Position numbers and translations under genes: made by a program. The notes beneath the pieces were generated by a model. It saw only the letters and a program-made list of their open reading frames with translations, was not told the origin of the DNA and ran no database searches. From Macrocystis pyrifera (lineage: Eukaryota > Sar > Phaeophyceae > Laminariales > Laminariaceae), in contig JASSKH010000041.1 in NCBI GenBank assembly GCA_031763025.1, positions 310,001 to 374,000 on the forward strand: a stretch of 64,000 bases of DNA. The letters run 5' to 3'. This document shows, piece after piece, positions 1 to 10,204 of this stretch (the stretch's first letter is position 1; each line of letters opens with the position of its first letter).

Positions 1-145
1 ATGCATGATACCTTCCCGTCGCGACCATTGTTTCGAAAAGGGAAACCATGTTTCTGCTCTATCAGTCACCGATAACAACACTAAAAGCAAACTCCCAATA
101 GCACATACCTGTACGCTGCTGTATGGTATTGAGAGTGCGGATGTG

Positions 146-485
146 TTTTTTTTTTTTTTTTTTTTAATGATCACTTTTACTTTCCAGCCTAACTCGTAGG
201 ATATTTTACCCTCAGCGGTGTTCTGGACAAGCCGTGGTCACAGGTGTCGTCCCTTCTCCCCCCTGGTACGTGCCTCTATTTTTCGTCGCGCATAGGGTTC
301 AGCATTCCCACTGCTCGTCGATTTTCATCGAATGTAACTAACTCACGCTCTCGCGCTTTCCGCTAATCAATTTTTCATGCAAGAAAAAGTCCCTTCGAGC
401 ATGCACTCGGTGAGATTTGAACCCACGATTTTGATCTTGATAGGCACGCGGACCACCTACCAAGCCACCGGGGACGCCGGCACGT
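146..485 (-). mobile_element. SINE copy 1, tRNA-related head and poly-A tail
   Basis: Read on the minus strand, this has a Pol III-like A box (TGGCTTGGTAGG, about 453-467) and B box (GGGTTCAAATCT, about 408-423), then an unrelated body, and ends in a run of 20 A (plus-strand T run 146-165). A second copy with the same boxes and body lies at 57640-57910 on the plus strand. Sharing of head and body by two dispersed copies supports a SINE rather than a tRNA gene. The 5' boundary is approximate and I did not establish a target-site duplication. Confidence 0.65.
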
Positions 486-1668
486 ATACTGCTCTTTGGT
501 TGATAGAAGGATGTATGTGCTCGTAGGATCGGTAGCATACGTAGCGGAGGCCGGCTTGACCCTGGCTCCGATGGCTTCCCACTTGGATTCAATTCATCTT
601 GTGGCTTGCTCCAGCTTCCCTTGCTTTGCGAGCCTATGCAATAGAGGCTGTTACTGCGTCGTCCATTGTTTTTTTTTGTTGCTCTTGACCGTCACCTTCT
701 CGCGAACTATAAAAATGCTAATACTCTCGCTAAGACACAGTCAGTTATCTGTATTCGAACGGTCACTATAATGCACCCCAGAGTTGTAGGATCATGACAT
801 GCCAGGTATGTGTTCTCACCAGGCAACACTCACCGTCGATGGCACCACGGGTACAAGAACCGCTGCTGCAATGACAAATACGATACACATCTATCTACTT
901 AGCGTCAGGAATAATGTACGCACTCGAGGTTCCAAACATGAACGCATCATCAGCTAAATCCAGCATGCGGACAGGGACGCCAAATGCACTGTTAGTTACG
1001 ATATGATAATAGTTACATGCACCAGAGGTTCGATACAGAAATAACATCAACAACCGCAGTTTTAGAGATGTGCTCCCTTTGTACCCTCCCCTCGCCATCC
1101 ACTTATACAGTACCTGGTAGTACACTTGGTCTCAAGTTTCCACGGCACAGCACTCGGATCAGCGAGTGCCTCAACGAGTTTCTTTCACCAGGAATTCAAC
1201 ACGCGCAGATCTGTATGTATGTGAGTAGTCATGAATTATGAAGTTTATTACCCATTGCGTGTTTCCTTCTTCTCAGTCCCAACTGTCTGCAACCTTTACG
1301 TTCAACTTTGTATTTACTCAGTATCTTGCCGAGCTTTTCAAGTGTAACGGTGAAGACTACTGTACGTATACAAGCTCATTAACGACGAAAGGGAAAACTG
1401 CGTCCACTCCCTGCTGCGCAAGAACTGCATCGCTGTCGTGAAGAAAAGTACTTGGGAGTTTCAAGGTCAAATCAGCTACTTGACCCTCGATATGAATAAT
1501 GACCGCGCAGTCAAACATATCCTCACCAAATCGAAGAAAAGGAATATGTCCAACAACATCAGCTGAAAGAATACGGAGAAAGGACGCACAGCCATCTCAC
1601 CGTGCTATAGGAAAGAAAGAAGCGCTTCTCTCACCGCGAATTCGACTTCGTACAAAGATTCAGACTCG
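486..1668. other. no gene recognised
   Basis: Only short unrelated ORFs lie here and none has a recognisable motif. The stretch is the left flank of the LTR-A element that starts at 1673. It could hold decayed upstream parts of the helicase seen at 10205, which is the other flank of the same insertion, but I could not recognise helicase motifs here. Confidence 0.4.
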
Positions 1669-1672
1669 GATA

Positions 1673-2196
1673 CAATCCAGCAAGGTACAGCTCTCAGACC
1701 CTAAAAAGGACCCGTGCTCTTTCGATCTCTGAGGCCGACTCACCTGTTGTCTGGGATTTCGAGAAGTGCCTCGTGCAGTATTGATCGAGTCATGCAGAAA
1801 GTGAATCGATGCAATGCGGGAGTTGCAAGCAACCATAATGAACAATCAACGGAGCACCACAGAAACGATGAGGGGCACGATGAGCAAGGCAGGGAGGGAC
1901 CAAGGGGTTGGAGGTCAATACAATAGGTATCACTTGGCTTTGAATTTATTTGCTTCACTTGACACCAGGGGGTCCCGGAACCTCGTTACTGGCTCTGTAC
2001 CCGACCGAGGATCCTCCCTGCCCCTATACTATTCTCCCAGAGGGGCTGCCGAAAGCTTGTCCTCTGCCTATCGAATAGACCCGACGCGTGACACTGATGA
2101 GAACAGTTGTCTCGCGCCATATTATGCTCCTCATAGCGCTGGTCACGACAGTCGCAACACTATGAACCTCTTGTCCCGGCGACACTCGCTGTAACA
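1673..2196 (-). repeat. LTR-A, 3' LTR of E1
   Basis: Family member ending CGCTGTAACA at 2196 and followed directly by the C-rich complement of the polypurine tract. It aligns along its length with the LTRs at 24871, 33596, 38330, 40798, 45880 and 54901. Confidence 0.85.
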
Positions 2197-2209
2197 CCCC
2201 CCTTGCCCC
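2197..2209 (-). other. polypurine tract of E1
   Basis: On the minus strand this reads GGGGCAAGGGGGG immediately before the LTR start TGTTACAGC, the position expected of a plus-strand primer for reverse transcription. Equivalent tracts lie at 25430-25442 and 46391-46402. Confidence 0.7.
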
Positions 2210-2500
2210 ACGCATGACCATCGTCGGCGGAGACCGGGCACTCCGGTACTATCCCGGCGACAGCGTGTGCACTTTTCTTCTCGGTCCCTCGTCGTCGGCC
2301 CGGCATTTGTTCCTGCCGGCAGATGCGACTTTAGTCCTCAGCATCCCCGTTCTGTGACTAAGCTATCCTCCTTTCTTCCTCGGCTCCCGACCGTTGTAGC
2401 CCCCCCAGTCCGGCGCGTGTGAGTCTGTGTCTAGCGGGCATCACGATGTTAGACCGCTGCAGCGGGTGCGCTATCCACCTCTGCACGTCGCCGTTAACTC

Positions 2501-2860
2501 GATGTTGCAGCGGCCCTCCTTTCCACGGTGTTGCCCTTAGACGGTGGTAAGAAGAGCGGCGGTTCGAACCTTCGTCCAGACGTTCGTCGGCACTCCTCCT
2601 TCGCCCATCGCCGTCGGCCCGATGTTGCAGCCCCCCTCCTATCCGCGGTGTTGCCCTTGGACGGTGGTACGAAGAACGGCGGTCCTGACCTTCGTCCAGA
2701 CGTTCTTCAGAATTCCTCCTCCGTCCATCTCGCCGTCAGCCTGATGTTGCAGCCCCCCTCCTATCCGCGGTGCTGACCTTGGACGGTGTTGAGAAGAGCG
2801 GCGGTCCTGACCCTCGTGCATTCTCCACGACTCGAAACTGCCAGCACCGCATCTGTACAA
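2501..2860 (-). repeat. three-unit 120-bp tandem repeat inside E1
   Basis: Units start at 2501, 2621 and 2743 with the motif GATGTTGCAGC. The same array occurs at the same relative place in the elements at 25624 and 39175. The third unit here is 2 bp out of phase, so the ORF seen in the 25 kb copy is frameshifted. Confidence 0.85.
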
Positions 2861-4104
2861 CACGTTCGGAGCATCTACTGACCTGTGAAAAATACGTTTT
2901 TCTTCCCGCCTCACCTGCATCTGAGGTGGGGGTCCCTCTCAAAAACCTACGTCTGCACTTTGATAATAACTTACACGATTACCCTTTCAGCCAGATGCAT
3001 ATTCCACTGTAAGCTACCATCGTTCTACCACACCACCTCACCCTTAACTGAGACTTCAGAGAGTTCTGTCAGTCTTTCGTCGTTTGACTATCTCTTGCCT
3101 GTTAGAAAGGTTCACCGATTGGTATTCAAATATACTTGCGTACTGGACTGTCAATTTTGCACAACTTCACATACCTTTGCCAGACGTTTCAACTTGTGCA
3201 GTGGACTATGTCGATGCTGCCACCATTCACTGACCTTCGCCAGACGTTTCTCACTGTACATTCCTTCAACAAACGTTTCTGCGTGGATTAGCATCCATCT
3301 GCCACTCTGAAGTTTCTCCAGATGTCTCTAGCTTCTTGGTGTGGAGATCACGTTTTGATATTTTGATACAATCAAAATCAACAGCTGTGAGATCGAGGAT
3401 TTCGTCGAAATTCATCTTGGCAAGCTGCGTGCGATACTTCGATAGTGTGTACTACGGATTTCATATGATATGTTCCTTTTTTTCGGCGATGATCTCAAAT
3501 TTCTCTGCATTGAGAGTAGGTACTTCTTGCAAATGTGGACGTTGTTTAATGTATGGGCCATCATGGGCTGTAGGAAGTTCATAGTAAGTCCTCTTCTTGC
3601 TCCCGCCTCCTCCTATCGAATAGAGTTATACTTGGTGTACTTTGCGTGCTTCGCACTAAGTTATTACCACGTACCTGATTCCGAGTGAGTAAGTTTTTTG
3701 AAAGTACTGACGTTTACGCCACTTCGACTTACTGGAACTAGCCAAGGTTATTACTTGATCCCGAGAGAGTAAGTCGTTCGAAGGTAGTGATGTTTACGCC
3801 ACCCCCCCCAGCACGAGCACTGACTGATTATCTTTTTTCGAGGAAGTCGTTTAGGGGTACTGACGTTTACACCATCCCCCCAGCACGAAAATTGTGCACT
3901 GGTGCGCGACTCTTTGCTAAAATCAATCTTGAGTCCTAAAATGGCATTCATCCACAGCCACTTTCCGATCGTACCCCTCGCATAACGGTTTTGGTGGAAG
4001 TAGTTGCAGAAAGATGGCGACAATCACTGCCCCGGACAAACTAGTACGAAATAGTGCAGTGCGACTGCGTCAGAGAAACTGTATTCCTCGAGCGCGAAAT
4101 AATT
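2861..4104 (-). repeat. internal non-coding region of LTR-A element E1
   Basis: It is colinear with 25980-27108 and 39390-40340 in the sister elements. From about 3700 a short degenerate tandem motif recurs (TGACGTTTACGCCAC with TACTGG...CTAGCCAAGGTTA). No gene is recognised. The stretch 3885-4020 matches 27626-27775. Confidence 0.7.
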
Positions 4105-4128
4105 GGGGGGGGGGGGGGGGGGGGGGGG
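4105..4128 (+). repeat. 24-base poly-G tract
   Basis: An uninterrupted run of 24 G. The parallel position in the 41.87 kb repeat copy has a short C run in the opposite orientation, so the tract has expanded here. Confidence 0.9.
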
Positions 4129-4129
4129 T

Positions 4130-4768
4130 AGCTGTGTCCCACTGGTTGACCCAAAAGTCAAGACACACACCAACGCTAGAAAACTCGCGCAGCGCATGCC
4201 GCAATATGCTGGACCACCGATATAAGACCAGGGACATGGACCTATCGAGATACCGGTAGCAAGTGTCACATGGCACATACCAGTGACGAGCTGCCCGGCG
4301 TGTTCGGAAAGGCTTGGAATCGGAACGTGGAAGCATGGTGAGCTTAAGCTTATTTTTATCAATCCGCCGGAGAATAACAATAAAAAAATGGAATCTGGGT
4401 AATAGCTTGATGGTTCTGCTGTATTCAGTTAGACTATCATGGGAAGTAATGCGATGGGCTGTATATATATGTACTCTATTAGTCAGCCCAACATGATCGA
4501 CTGTCGTATGTTCGCTGTCATATATATAACATGTATTACTGTTGTTGAAGAATGTCTCGCTGCTGGTATCGAAGCAGTAGGGAGCACTTTTGAATCTCGT
4601 TGCGGGATGAGCACCTCCCGTAGATGAGTACCTCCTGTAGAAGGTGCTAAGTTTGAAGCTGTACGTAGTTACTGATGAGCTACCATGCCCCGAACACTTG
4701 ACTGTCCGGATCAAAGGCGTGTCAACTCGGGAATTACACAAAAAATCCGTATCTCCCTGAGTCCACCA
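4130..4768 (-). repeat. dispersed repeat R2, inverted copy
   Basis: 4130-4330 is the reverse complement of 41700-41880 and resembles 53740-53870. 4540-4760 matches 55600-55810 directly and 32220-32460 in inverse. No coding capacity is recognised. R2 segments recur inside LTR-A internal regions. Confidence 0.7.
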
Positions 4769-5129
4769 TGATATAGCGGGGTACAGCTCTCAGATCCTAA
4801 AAAGGACCCGCGCTCGTTAGATCTCTGAGGCCGGCTCACCTGTAGTTTGAGAGTTGGAGAAGTGCCTCGTGCAGTAATGATCGGGTCACGCAGAAAAGTG
4901 AATTGATGCAATGCGGTAGTTGCAAGCAGTCAGAATGAACAATCAACGGAGCACCACAGAAACGATGAGGGGCACGATGGGCAAGGCAGGGCCCAAGGGG
5001 CTGGAGGTCAATACAATAGGTATCACTTGGCTTTGACTTTCTTTGCTTCACTTGGTGATGTTTTGTAAACACCGGGTGGTCCCGAAACCTCGTTACTGGC
5101 TCTGTACCCGAGACCGAGGGCATTCCAGC
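4769..5129 (-). repeat. LTR-A, 5' LTR of E1, first part
   Basis: Starts TGATATAGCGGGG and runs to the left target duplication (ATTCCAGC, 5122-5129) of the nested hAT-like element. The rest of this LTR resumes at 9989. Confidence 0.85.
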
Positions 5130-5373
5130 TAGAGCCTGGTATCACCTAAAAATCTGGGTGGTATATGATATCTATCTATATATACCCCCCCAAAAAACAT
5201 GACTAAGTCATAAAAGGTGATATTTCTTAGTCATGTCCATATCACGGACATTTTTCGATATATCGCTATGAGATGTGATATATGCAGGGTATATGATGAT
5301 ACCATGTCATATATCGTGTGATATACCATATATATTGAGCAATATCAGAATTTATACAATGCTATATATCATG

Positions 5374-5916
5374 TATTAAAAATAGCTACGTTGTTACGCA
5401 TCAGCAGCGTTGGCAGTAGTCAGTTGCTACACAACAATAACAATAGTCAGTAGCCTATCGGTTCGCTGTCGGGACATAGCAAGTCATCTGTTGATATAGT
5501 TCGTAGAGTACAACAGTACACTGAGCTGTCATACGAGTAGCAGTTTGTTCAAAATGCGGCATTACTTGTTACGGTTCAGTACGCGATGGAACTGTAGAAC
5601 CTCGAAAAACAGGCTGAGTTCTCCCGAGTTTTGCTTGTTTTAGTTTTGAGGTTACACTGCATTTCGAGGGTCCGTCCCTCTGCAGTATTTTTGTTTTGAG
5701 TTATAGATCGAGATGCGACACACGTGCACAACGCACACTCGCCCACTCTCCTCTCCCCACCTGTCTCCTCTGCGAGACCGCAATAATCAACGACAAGGCC
5801 TTGGAGTGCCATCTCTTTCATCATCAGCTCTTTCGGGCTCGAAGCTCATGCTTTACCAGTCGGTTAACATGGATTGAAATGCTTGCCTCTGCCACATGCA
5901 AGGATAATTATCAATA
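5374..5916 (+). repeat. 5' LTR of the gag-only element
   Basis: Nearly identical to 8582-9129. Differences include a few substitutions and a 5-bp indel near GGGTCCGTCCC versus GGGTCCGGGGTCCC, so the insertion is fairly recent but not brand-new. The primer site should start at 5917 (GGTTATGACC...), which does not begin with TGG. Confidence 0.88.
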
Positions 5917-6144
5917 GGTTATGACCCTCGACGTTCAAGCACAACAGCAGAGCTGCGGGCCGCGAGGTACGCCAAGTACTGGGCTGCGCTTCAGGACCCC
6001 GAGCTGCTGCTTCCGCTACGAGCTTCACGAGAGAGCTGCCAGGGCCATCCTCTACCTGGAGTTACTACGAGCTGCAACAACTAGCACTGCTGCTGCGAGC
6101 GACTACAACATCGTACGAGTACAACGTCGCTGACTGCTGTGAGA
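5917..6144 (+). other. leader of the gag-only element
   Basis: Region between the 5' LTR and the gag ATG. One frame is open for much of it, with an Ala/Leu/Arg-rich reading around 5950-6030, but it is not in frame with gag and has no recognised motif. It probably holds the primer site and packaging leader (inference). Confidence 0.4.
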
Positions 6145-7239
6145 ATGGACAACATGACGGGCAACAGCGCGAACAACAGTCTGATCAACGCTGTGCTAGG
6201 AATCAAGTCATACACTGGAGGGAAGCCTGAAGATTTCGCTGACTGGCACAGGAAGGCTGGCTTCATCATCAGCATGCAACGACCTGACATTTTTGCCGTT
6301 ATGGAAGGTCAAGGGAGGCCCGCGGAAGATACCGACCAGGCTGAAGATACAACACCACTGTTAACTCCAGGGTTGCTGTACACTGCTGGAGGGACCCTAC
6401 AGCAACGGCAAGCTGCATTCGATCGAGCTAACATGGACCTCTATGCCATCCTGTACTTAGTCACCGATAAGGCTGCGGCTCTCCTCGTGGCTATCCATGC
6501 CTTCGACGAGCGTGGGACTAGAGGCGATGGGCAGAAAGCCATCAAAGAGCTTGAGCAAAAGTACCTGCGCGTGACGAAAGAGACGACCCGAGCCTTACAG
6601 GCAAAACTTGCAGCAACGACCATGGAGCCTGACGAAGATCCGGACAACTACATCATGCAGGCAACACGACTTCGTAGTCGTCTGGCCGCGGTCAATGAAC
6701 CTGTCACCGACCGCCACTTCACCGACATCATCGTCCAAGGACTCCCGGAGAGCTACCGCGACATCAAGCTGACGACGTATAAGGACCCGGATTTCGACCT
6801 GTCGAAGATCCAATCAACAATGAGGCACCTATATCTGGACGGACTTTCGCGCGGAAAGACTGAGAAAATCGCTGGACGCGGCACCATCATGACAGCAGCA
6901 ACAGCATCATCATCGGATACCAGCTCCGTTGTCATCTGCCACAACTGCGGAAGGGAGGGCCACTACAAGAGCGGTTGCGCTGTGCCTGGCAAGGTGTACA
7001 GAAAGGGCAAGAAGTCTGCTGCTGCTGCTGGGCAAGCCAAAAACGCTGGAGGTGGAGCTGGACAAAAGTGGTGCTCGGTTCACAAGACCACTACGCACAG
7101 TGACACTGAATGCTTTGCGCAAGGAGTTGAACGCCCACAGAAGACCAGCACGCACACGGCGGCTGTACTGCGCGTGGACACCGATGAGCAGCCTACGATC
7201 AACTTCGACGACGATTTTGACAAGGGCTTTCAGTTTTAG
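6145..7239 (+). CDS. gag: Copia-type Gag polyprotein, intact
   Basis: A 364-residue uninterrupted ORF. The preceding in-frame codon at 6139 is GTG, so I take the ATG at 6145 (MDNMTGNS). Residues about 10-235 have the pattern of the UBN2/Retrotran_gag_2 capsid-like domain of Ty1/copia Gag (early Trp in DWHRKAG, later GLPESYRDIK). A CCHC zinc knuckle follows at residues 265-278 (C-x2-C-x4-H-x4-C), an Ala/Lys-rich linker, and a second Cys/His motif at 310-323 (C-x2-H-x4-H-x4-C, WCSVHKTTTHSDTEC). The protein ends with an acidic tail (INFDDDFDKGF). Gag packages element RNA in cytoplasmic particles. No protease or pol follows, so it would need a partner element. The open frame suggests recent insertion or selection for Gag. 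This is the best-supported coding sequence in the window. Confidence 0.92.
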   Translation: MDNMTGNSANNSLINAVLGIKSYTGGKPEDFADWHRKAGFIISMQRPDIFAVMEGQGRPAEDTDQAEDTTPLLTPGLLYTAGGTLQQRQAAFDRANMDLYAILYLVTDKAAALLVAIHAFDERGTRGDGQKAIKELEQKYLRVTKETTRALQAKLAATTMEPDEDPDNYIMQATRLRSRLAAVNEPVTDRHFTDIIVQGLPESYRDIKLTTYKDPDFDLSKIQSTMRHLYLDGLSRGKTEKIAGRGTIMTAATASSSDTSSVVICHNCGREGHYKSGCAVPGKVYRKGKKSAAAAGQAKNAGGGAGQKWCSVHKTTTHSDTECFAQGVERPQKTSTHTAAVLRVDTDEQPTINFDDDFDKGFQF

Positions 7240-8581
7240 CTCTTGAAATTTCGCCACCGGAACATCATCCAGGGTCTTTGAGCAAAATTATTATCTACGC
7301 TGGAGTATCACATCAACACGGGGTCGTCGAAATGACGGTTTACGAGATCCTGTAAAAAGCGCTTGAGATTGTCAGAAAGATACCTTCCGGGATCGTCACA
7401 GCAACTGTTCGCTGAGACTGTCAGAGCTATGGAGTCGTCAACAACAGAAACGTGGGGTTAGCTGAAGAGGTATCTTTCAGGACCGGGCCACCGCATCAAC
7501 TACTACAACTATTGGGATTACCGGGGAGAACGTCTGCTGGATCGCCATGTACATCACCATCTTCTGCAACGCCAGGAGGGACATCTGCGTCACCCCGAGG
7601 TCGCATACATCGTCATCAACTTAACGGCAAGATTTTCTTGTTTCGTAGTACGTAGCACGACACGCTTTCTTTGTACGGGGGGGGCGGCAGAAGCGTGTTA
7701 AGCTGCCAGGCTATTTGTGAAAGGTTTCTATATGTAGTGAGTAGCACGACGTATCTTTTCTGTATGGGGCGGACATAAGCATATAACGTCGGCCGCTGCT
7801 ACCACTACTTACTGTAGCTGTTTCTATTTTTTGGTACCGTATGTGTCTGTCTGGTAAATGTATAGTGAGACCCGCACGGTTTCCAAGGTTTTGTGTGTGA
7901 TGTTTTTCGGTTTGCATGCTATTCCATGCGTCAAACCCGTCACATCAGTAGTATGCCTTTACGTTGCCAGGTTATGCGTTGTAGTTTTTTTTGCGTCAGC
8001 TGTAGAAGGATTGATCACCCGTCGAAAGCGAAGCAGGAGCAGTTGAAGTTGTTTCGACGTTGCAAAGGAGTAATGAAACTTTGTTGCGACATATCAATGG
8101 ATTCCACTTTGTTAATATGCAGGCAAGTAGTTCAGACAAACACACTGACCAAGTAACCAGAGTCAGATAGTTTTGGGGAGATACATTGGAAGGTTAATTT
8201 ATTCTTGATCGATTACATGATCGGGATATAGTTCACGTCTGATGATTCTAGTATAGTATACTGGTAAACTCGCATTTAACATGCAAGAGCACGTATTTAT
8301 AGGTACAATAGGTATAGTAAAGCAGCAGAATATGTTTTGTTTTGTTTGCTTGGCTTCATGTCTTTCCTTTAGACACATATCATATTATATTACTAGTAGA
8401 TACCGAATTGGTTCCTGCCAGCAGCATTTCCCCTGCAACAATTAAATTTATTGTTGTGTACATTTTGGAATTATGGCATGTAACGCAGAGAAGTAACATA
8501 TTTGGACGATTCGAGTTGATAGTCGAACAGGTTGATAGTTGAACAGCAACTTGGCTTTGTGTCCCATCCATCGAGAGGTCG
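7240..8581 (+). other. non-coding internal part of the gag-only element
   Basis: No ORF longer than about 90 codons and no pol motif. 7860-8581 aligns with 56540-56971 in the second family copy, so it belongs to the element. A short purine stretch (GAGAGG; GAGGGG in the other copy) precedes the 3' LTR and may be a weak polypurine tract. Confidence 0.6.
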
Positions 8582-9129
8582 TATTAAAGATAGCTACGTT
8601 GTTACGCAACAGCAGCGTCGGCAGTAGTCAATTGCTACACAACAACAATAACAATAGTCAGTAGCCTATCGGTTCGCTGTCGGGACATAGCTAGTCATCT
8701 GTTGATATAGTTCGTAGAGTACAACAGTACACTGAGCTGTCATACGAGTAGCAGTTTGTTCAGAATGCGGGAATACTTGTTACGGTTCAGTACGCGGTGG
8801 AACTGTAGAACCCCGAAAAACAGGCTGAGTTCTCCCGAGTTTTGCTTGTTTTGGTTTTGAGGTTACACTGCATTTCGAGGGTCCGGGGTCCCTCTGCAGT
8901 ATTTTTGTTTTGAGTTATAGATCGAGATGCGACACACGTGCACAACGCACACTCGCCCACTCTCCTCTCCCCACCTGTCTCCTCTGCGAACCGCAATGAT
9001 CAACGACAAGGCCTTGGAGTGCCATCTCTTTCATCATCAGCTCTTTCGAGCTCGAAGCTCATGCTTTACCAGTCGGTTAACATGGATTGAAGTGCTTGCC
9101 TCTGCCACATGCAAGGATAATTGTCAATA
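8582..9129 (+). repeat. 3' LTR of the gag-only element
   Basis: Partner of 5374-5916, followed by the right TCATG duplication at 9130-9134. Confidence 0.88.
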
Positions 9130-9988
9130 TCATGTACCTTGTATATTGTGATATGTCACTTCATATCTGCCCTATATATCGTGTTTTCGTGTGTTATTAT
9201 CACCTACCAGGTATCTATCTATATATGTACATCACCGCCGTGTCACATCGGTACTTCCTCGTGGTTGGGGCCTGTGCCACACTGTGATGGTAAAGCACTG
9301 GATCGGTACTTGGCGATCTGTGCCCGCTACGTACTACCCGGTACATTAAATGCATGAATGATTATACAGCAACCTCTTCTCCGCGAGGATATATTGCATG
9401 TAGATGTATGTGTGGCGGCGCTTGACGATGTCGAAGACGACTGCTGTAGCTGTGCGGCTCGCTTGCGGCCGCAGGCGATGGCGCGTTCGACTCGCTCATC
9501 GCGGATTAAACCCGCAGGACAGGAAGACAGTGGCGGGCACAGACCCCTGGTGCGTCCCCTTGTGTGTGCGTCACGCTTCGTACTCGTACTCGTACATACG
9601 TACCAGGTATCCAGTTATATACTGCACCTATACTCCGCCCAAAAAGTACGCCCGAAAGATGCAAGACATATCGTCAAGACAGCAAATCGTCATATTATGC
9701 CACATATGGATAGCTATATCACGTATTTCACCTCATCTAGGCCGATATATCATCTTATATCACCTGATATAGGCCGATATATCCCTTCATAGCGGACGTA
9801 TATATCATATACCAAATATCATATCACTTTTTAGTAATATCGTGCTGAAAGCCCCTATATAAAGCGATGTAATACGATATGATATATATCGCACGTTCCG
9901 GAGAAAAAAAACATGACTAAGTACTATGGAAATATCATATCGTATAGGGGGTATATATAGGGTAGCCCTATACTGATACCAGGCTCTA

Positions 9989-10204
9989 ATTCCAGCACCG
10001 GCGATCCTCCCTGCCCCTATAAGATCCGGCTACATCCAGCTAACCAAAGCTTGCCCTCTGCCTATCGACCTCTGCCTATCGAATAGACTCGACGCGTGAC
10101 ACTGATCAGAACAGTTGTCTCGCGCCGTACTATCCTCCCCATAGCGCTGGCCACGACAGTCGCAAAACTATGAACCTCTTACCCTGGCGCCACTCGCTGT
10201 AACA
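9989..10204 (-). repeat. LTR-A, 5' LTR of E1, second part
   Basis: Continues the LTR interrupted at 5129, starting with the right copy of ATTCCAGC and ending CTGTAACA at 10204. It has a short internal duplication of CTCTGCCTATCGA near 10055-10080. Confidence 0.85.

Larger units (their letters stand above)
5374..9129 (+). mobile_element. gag-only LTR retrotransposon (TR-GAG type)
   Basis: Two direct LTRs (5374-5916 and 8582-9129) enclose one gag ORF (6145-7239) and about 1.3 kb without pol. A 5-bp duplication TCATG flanks the unit at 5369-5373 and 9130-9134. LTR ends are TATTAA...TCAATA rather than TG...CA. No protease, RT or integrase frame is visible, so this fits the TR-GAG class (LTR elements coding only for Gag) and would need enzymes in trans. 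A diverged 3' part of the same family lies at 56520-57360. It is inserted in the hAT-like element. Confidence 0.85.
5130..9988. mobile_element. hAT-like non-autonomous element (MITE) with nested retrotransposon
   Basis: Perfect 15-bp terminal inverted repeats TAGAGCCTGGTATCA (5130-5144) and TGATACCAGGCTCTA (9974-9988), flanked by an 8-bp direct duplication ATTCCAGC at 5122-5129 and 9989-9996. An 8-bp duplication with TAGAG-type ends fits the hAT superfamily. Without the nested retrotransposon (5374-9129) its own sequence is about 1.1 kb, AT-rich, with repeated ATATC/GATAT words and several copies of ACATGACTAAG. No transposase ORF is visible, so it would depend on a helper. Confidence 0.85.
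1673..10204 (-). mobile_element. non-autonomous LTR-A retrotransposon (E1) carrying two nested elements
   Basis: The element consists of an LTR (1673-2196), an internal region (2197-4768) and a second LTR (4769-5129 joined to 9989-10204, split by a nested insertion). A 4-bp duplication GATA flanks it at 1669-1672 and 10205-10208. The two LTRs share variants absent from other copies, for example GGTCAATACAATAGG and the stretch around GAAACGATGAGG, which pairs them. In element sense (minus) the polypurine tract abuts the 3' LTR at 2197-2209 and a TGG primer-site start (TGGTGGACTCAG) abuts the 5' LTR at 4757-4768. The internal region has no recognisable gag or pol. The left LTR starts CAATCCAGC where other copies have TGATCCAGC. 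Confidence 0.82.

Noticed and set aside
398..485. Functional tRNA gene on the minus strand
   Set aside because: A and B boxes are present, but I see no good acceptor or anticodon stems, and the same head plus an unrelated body recurs at 57640, so it is a SINE head.
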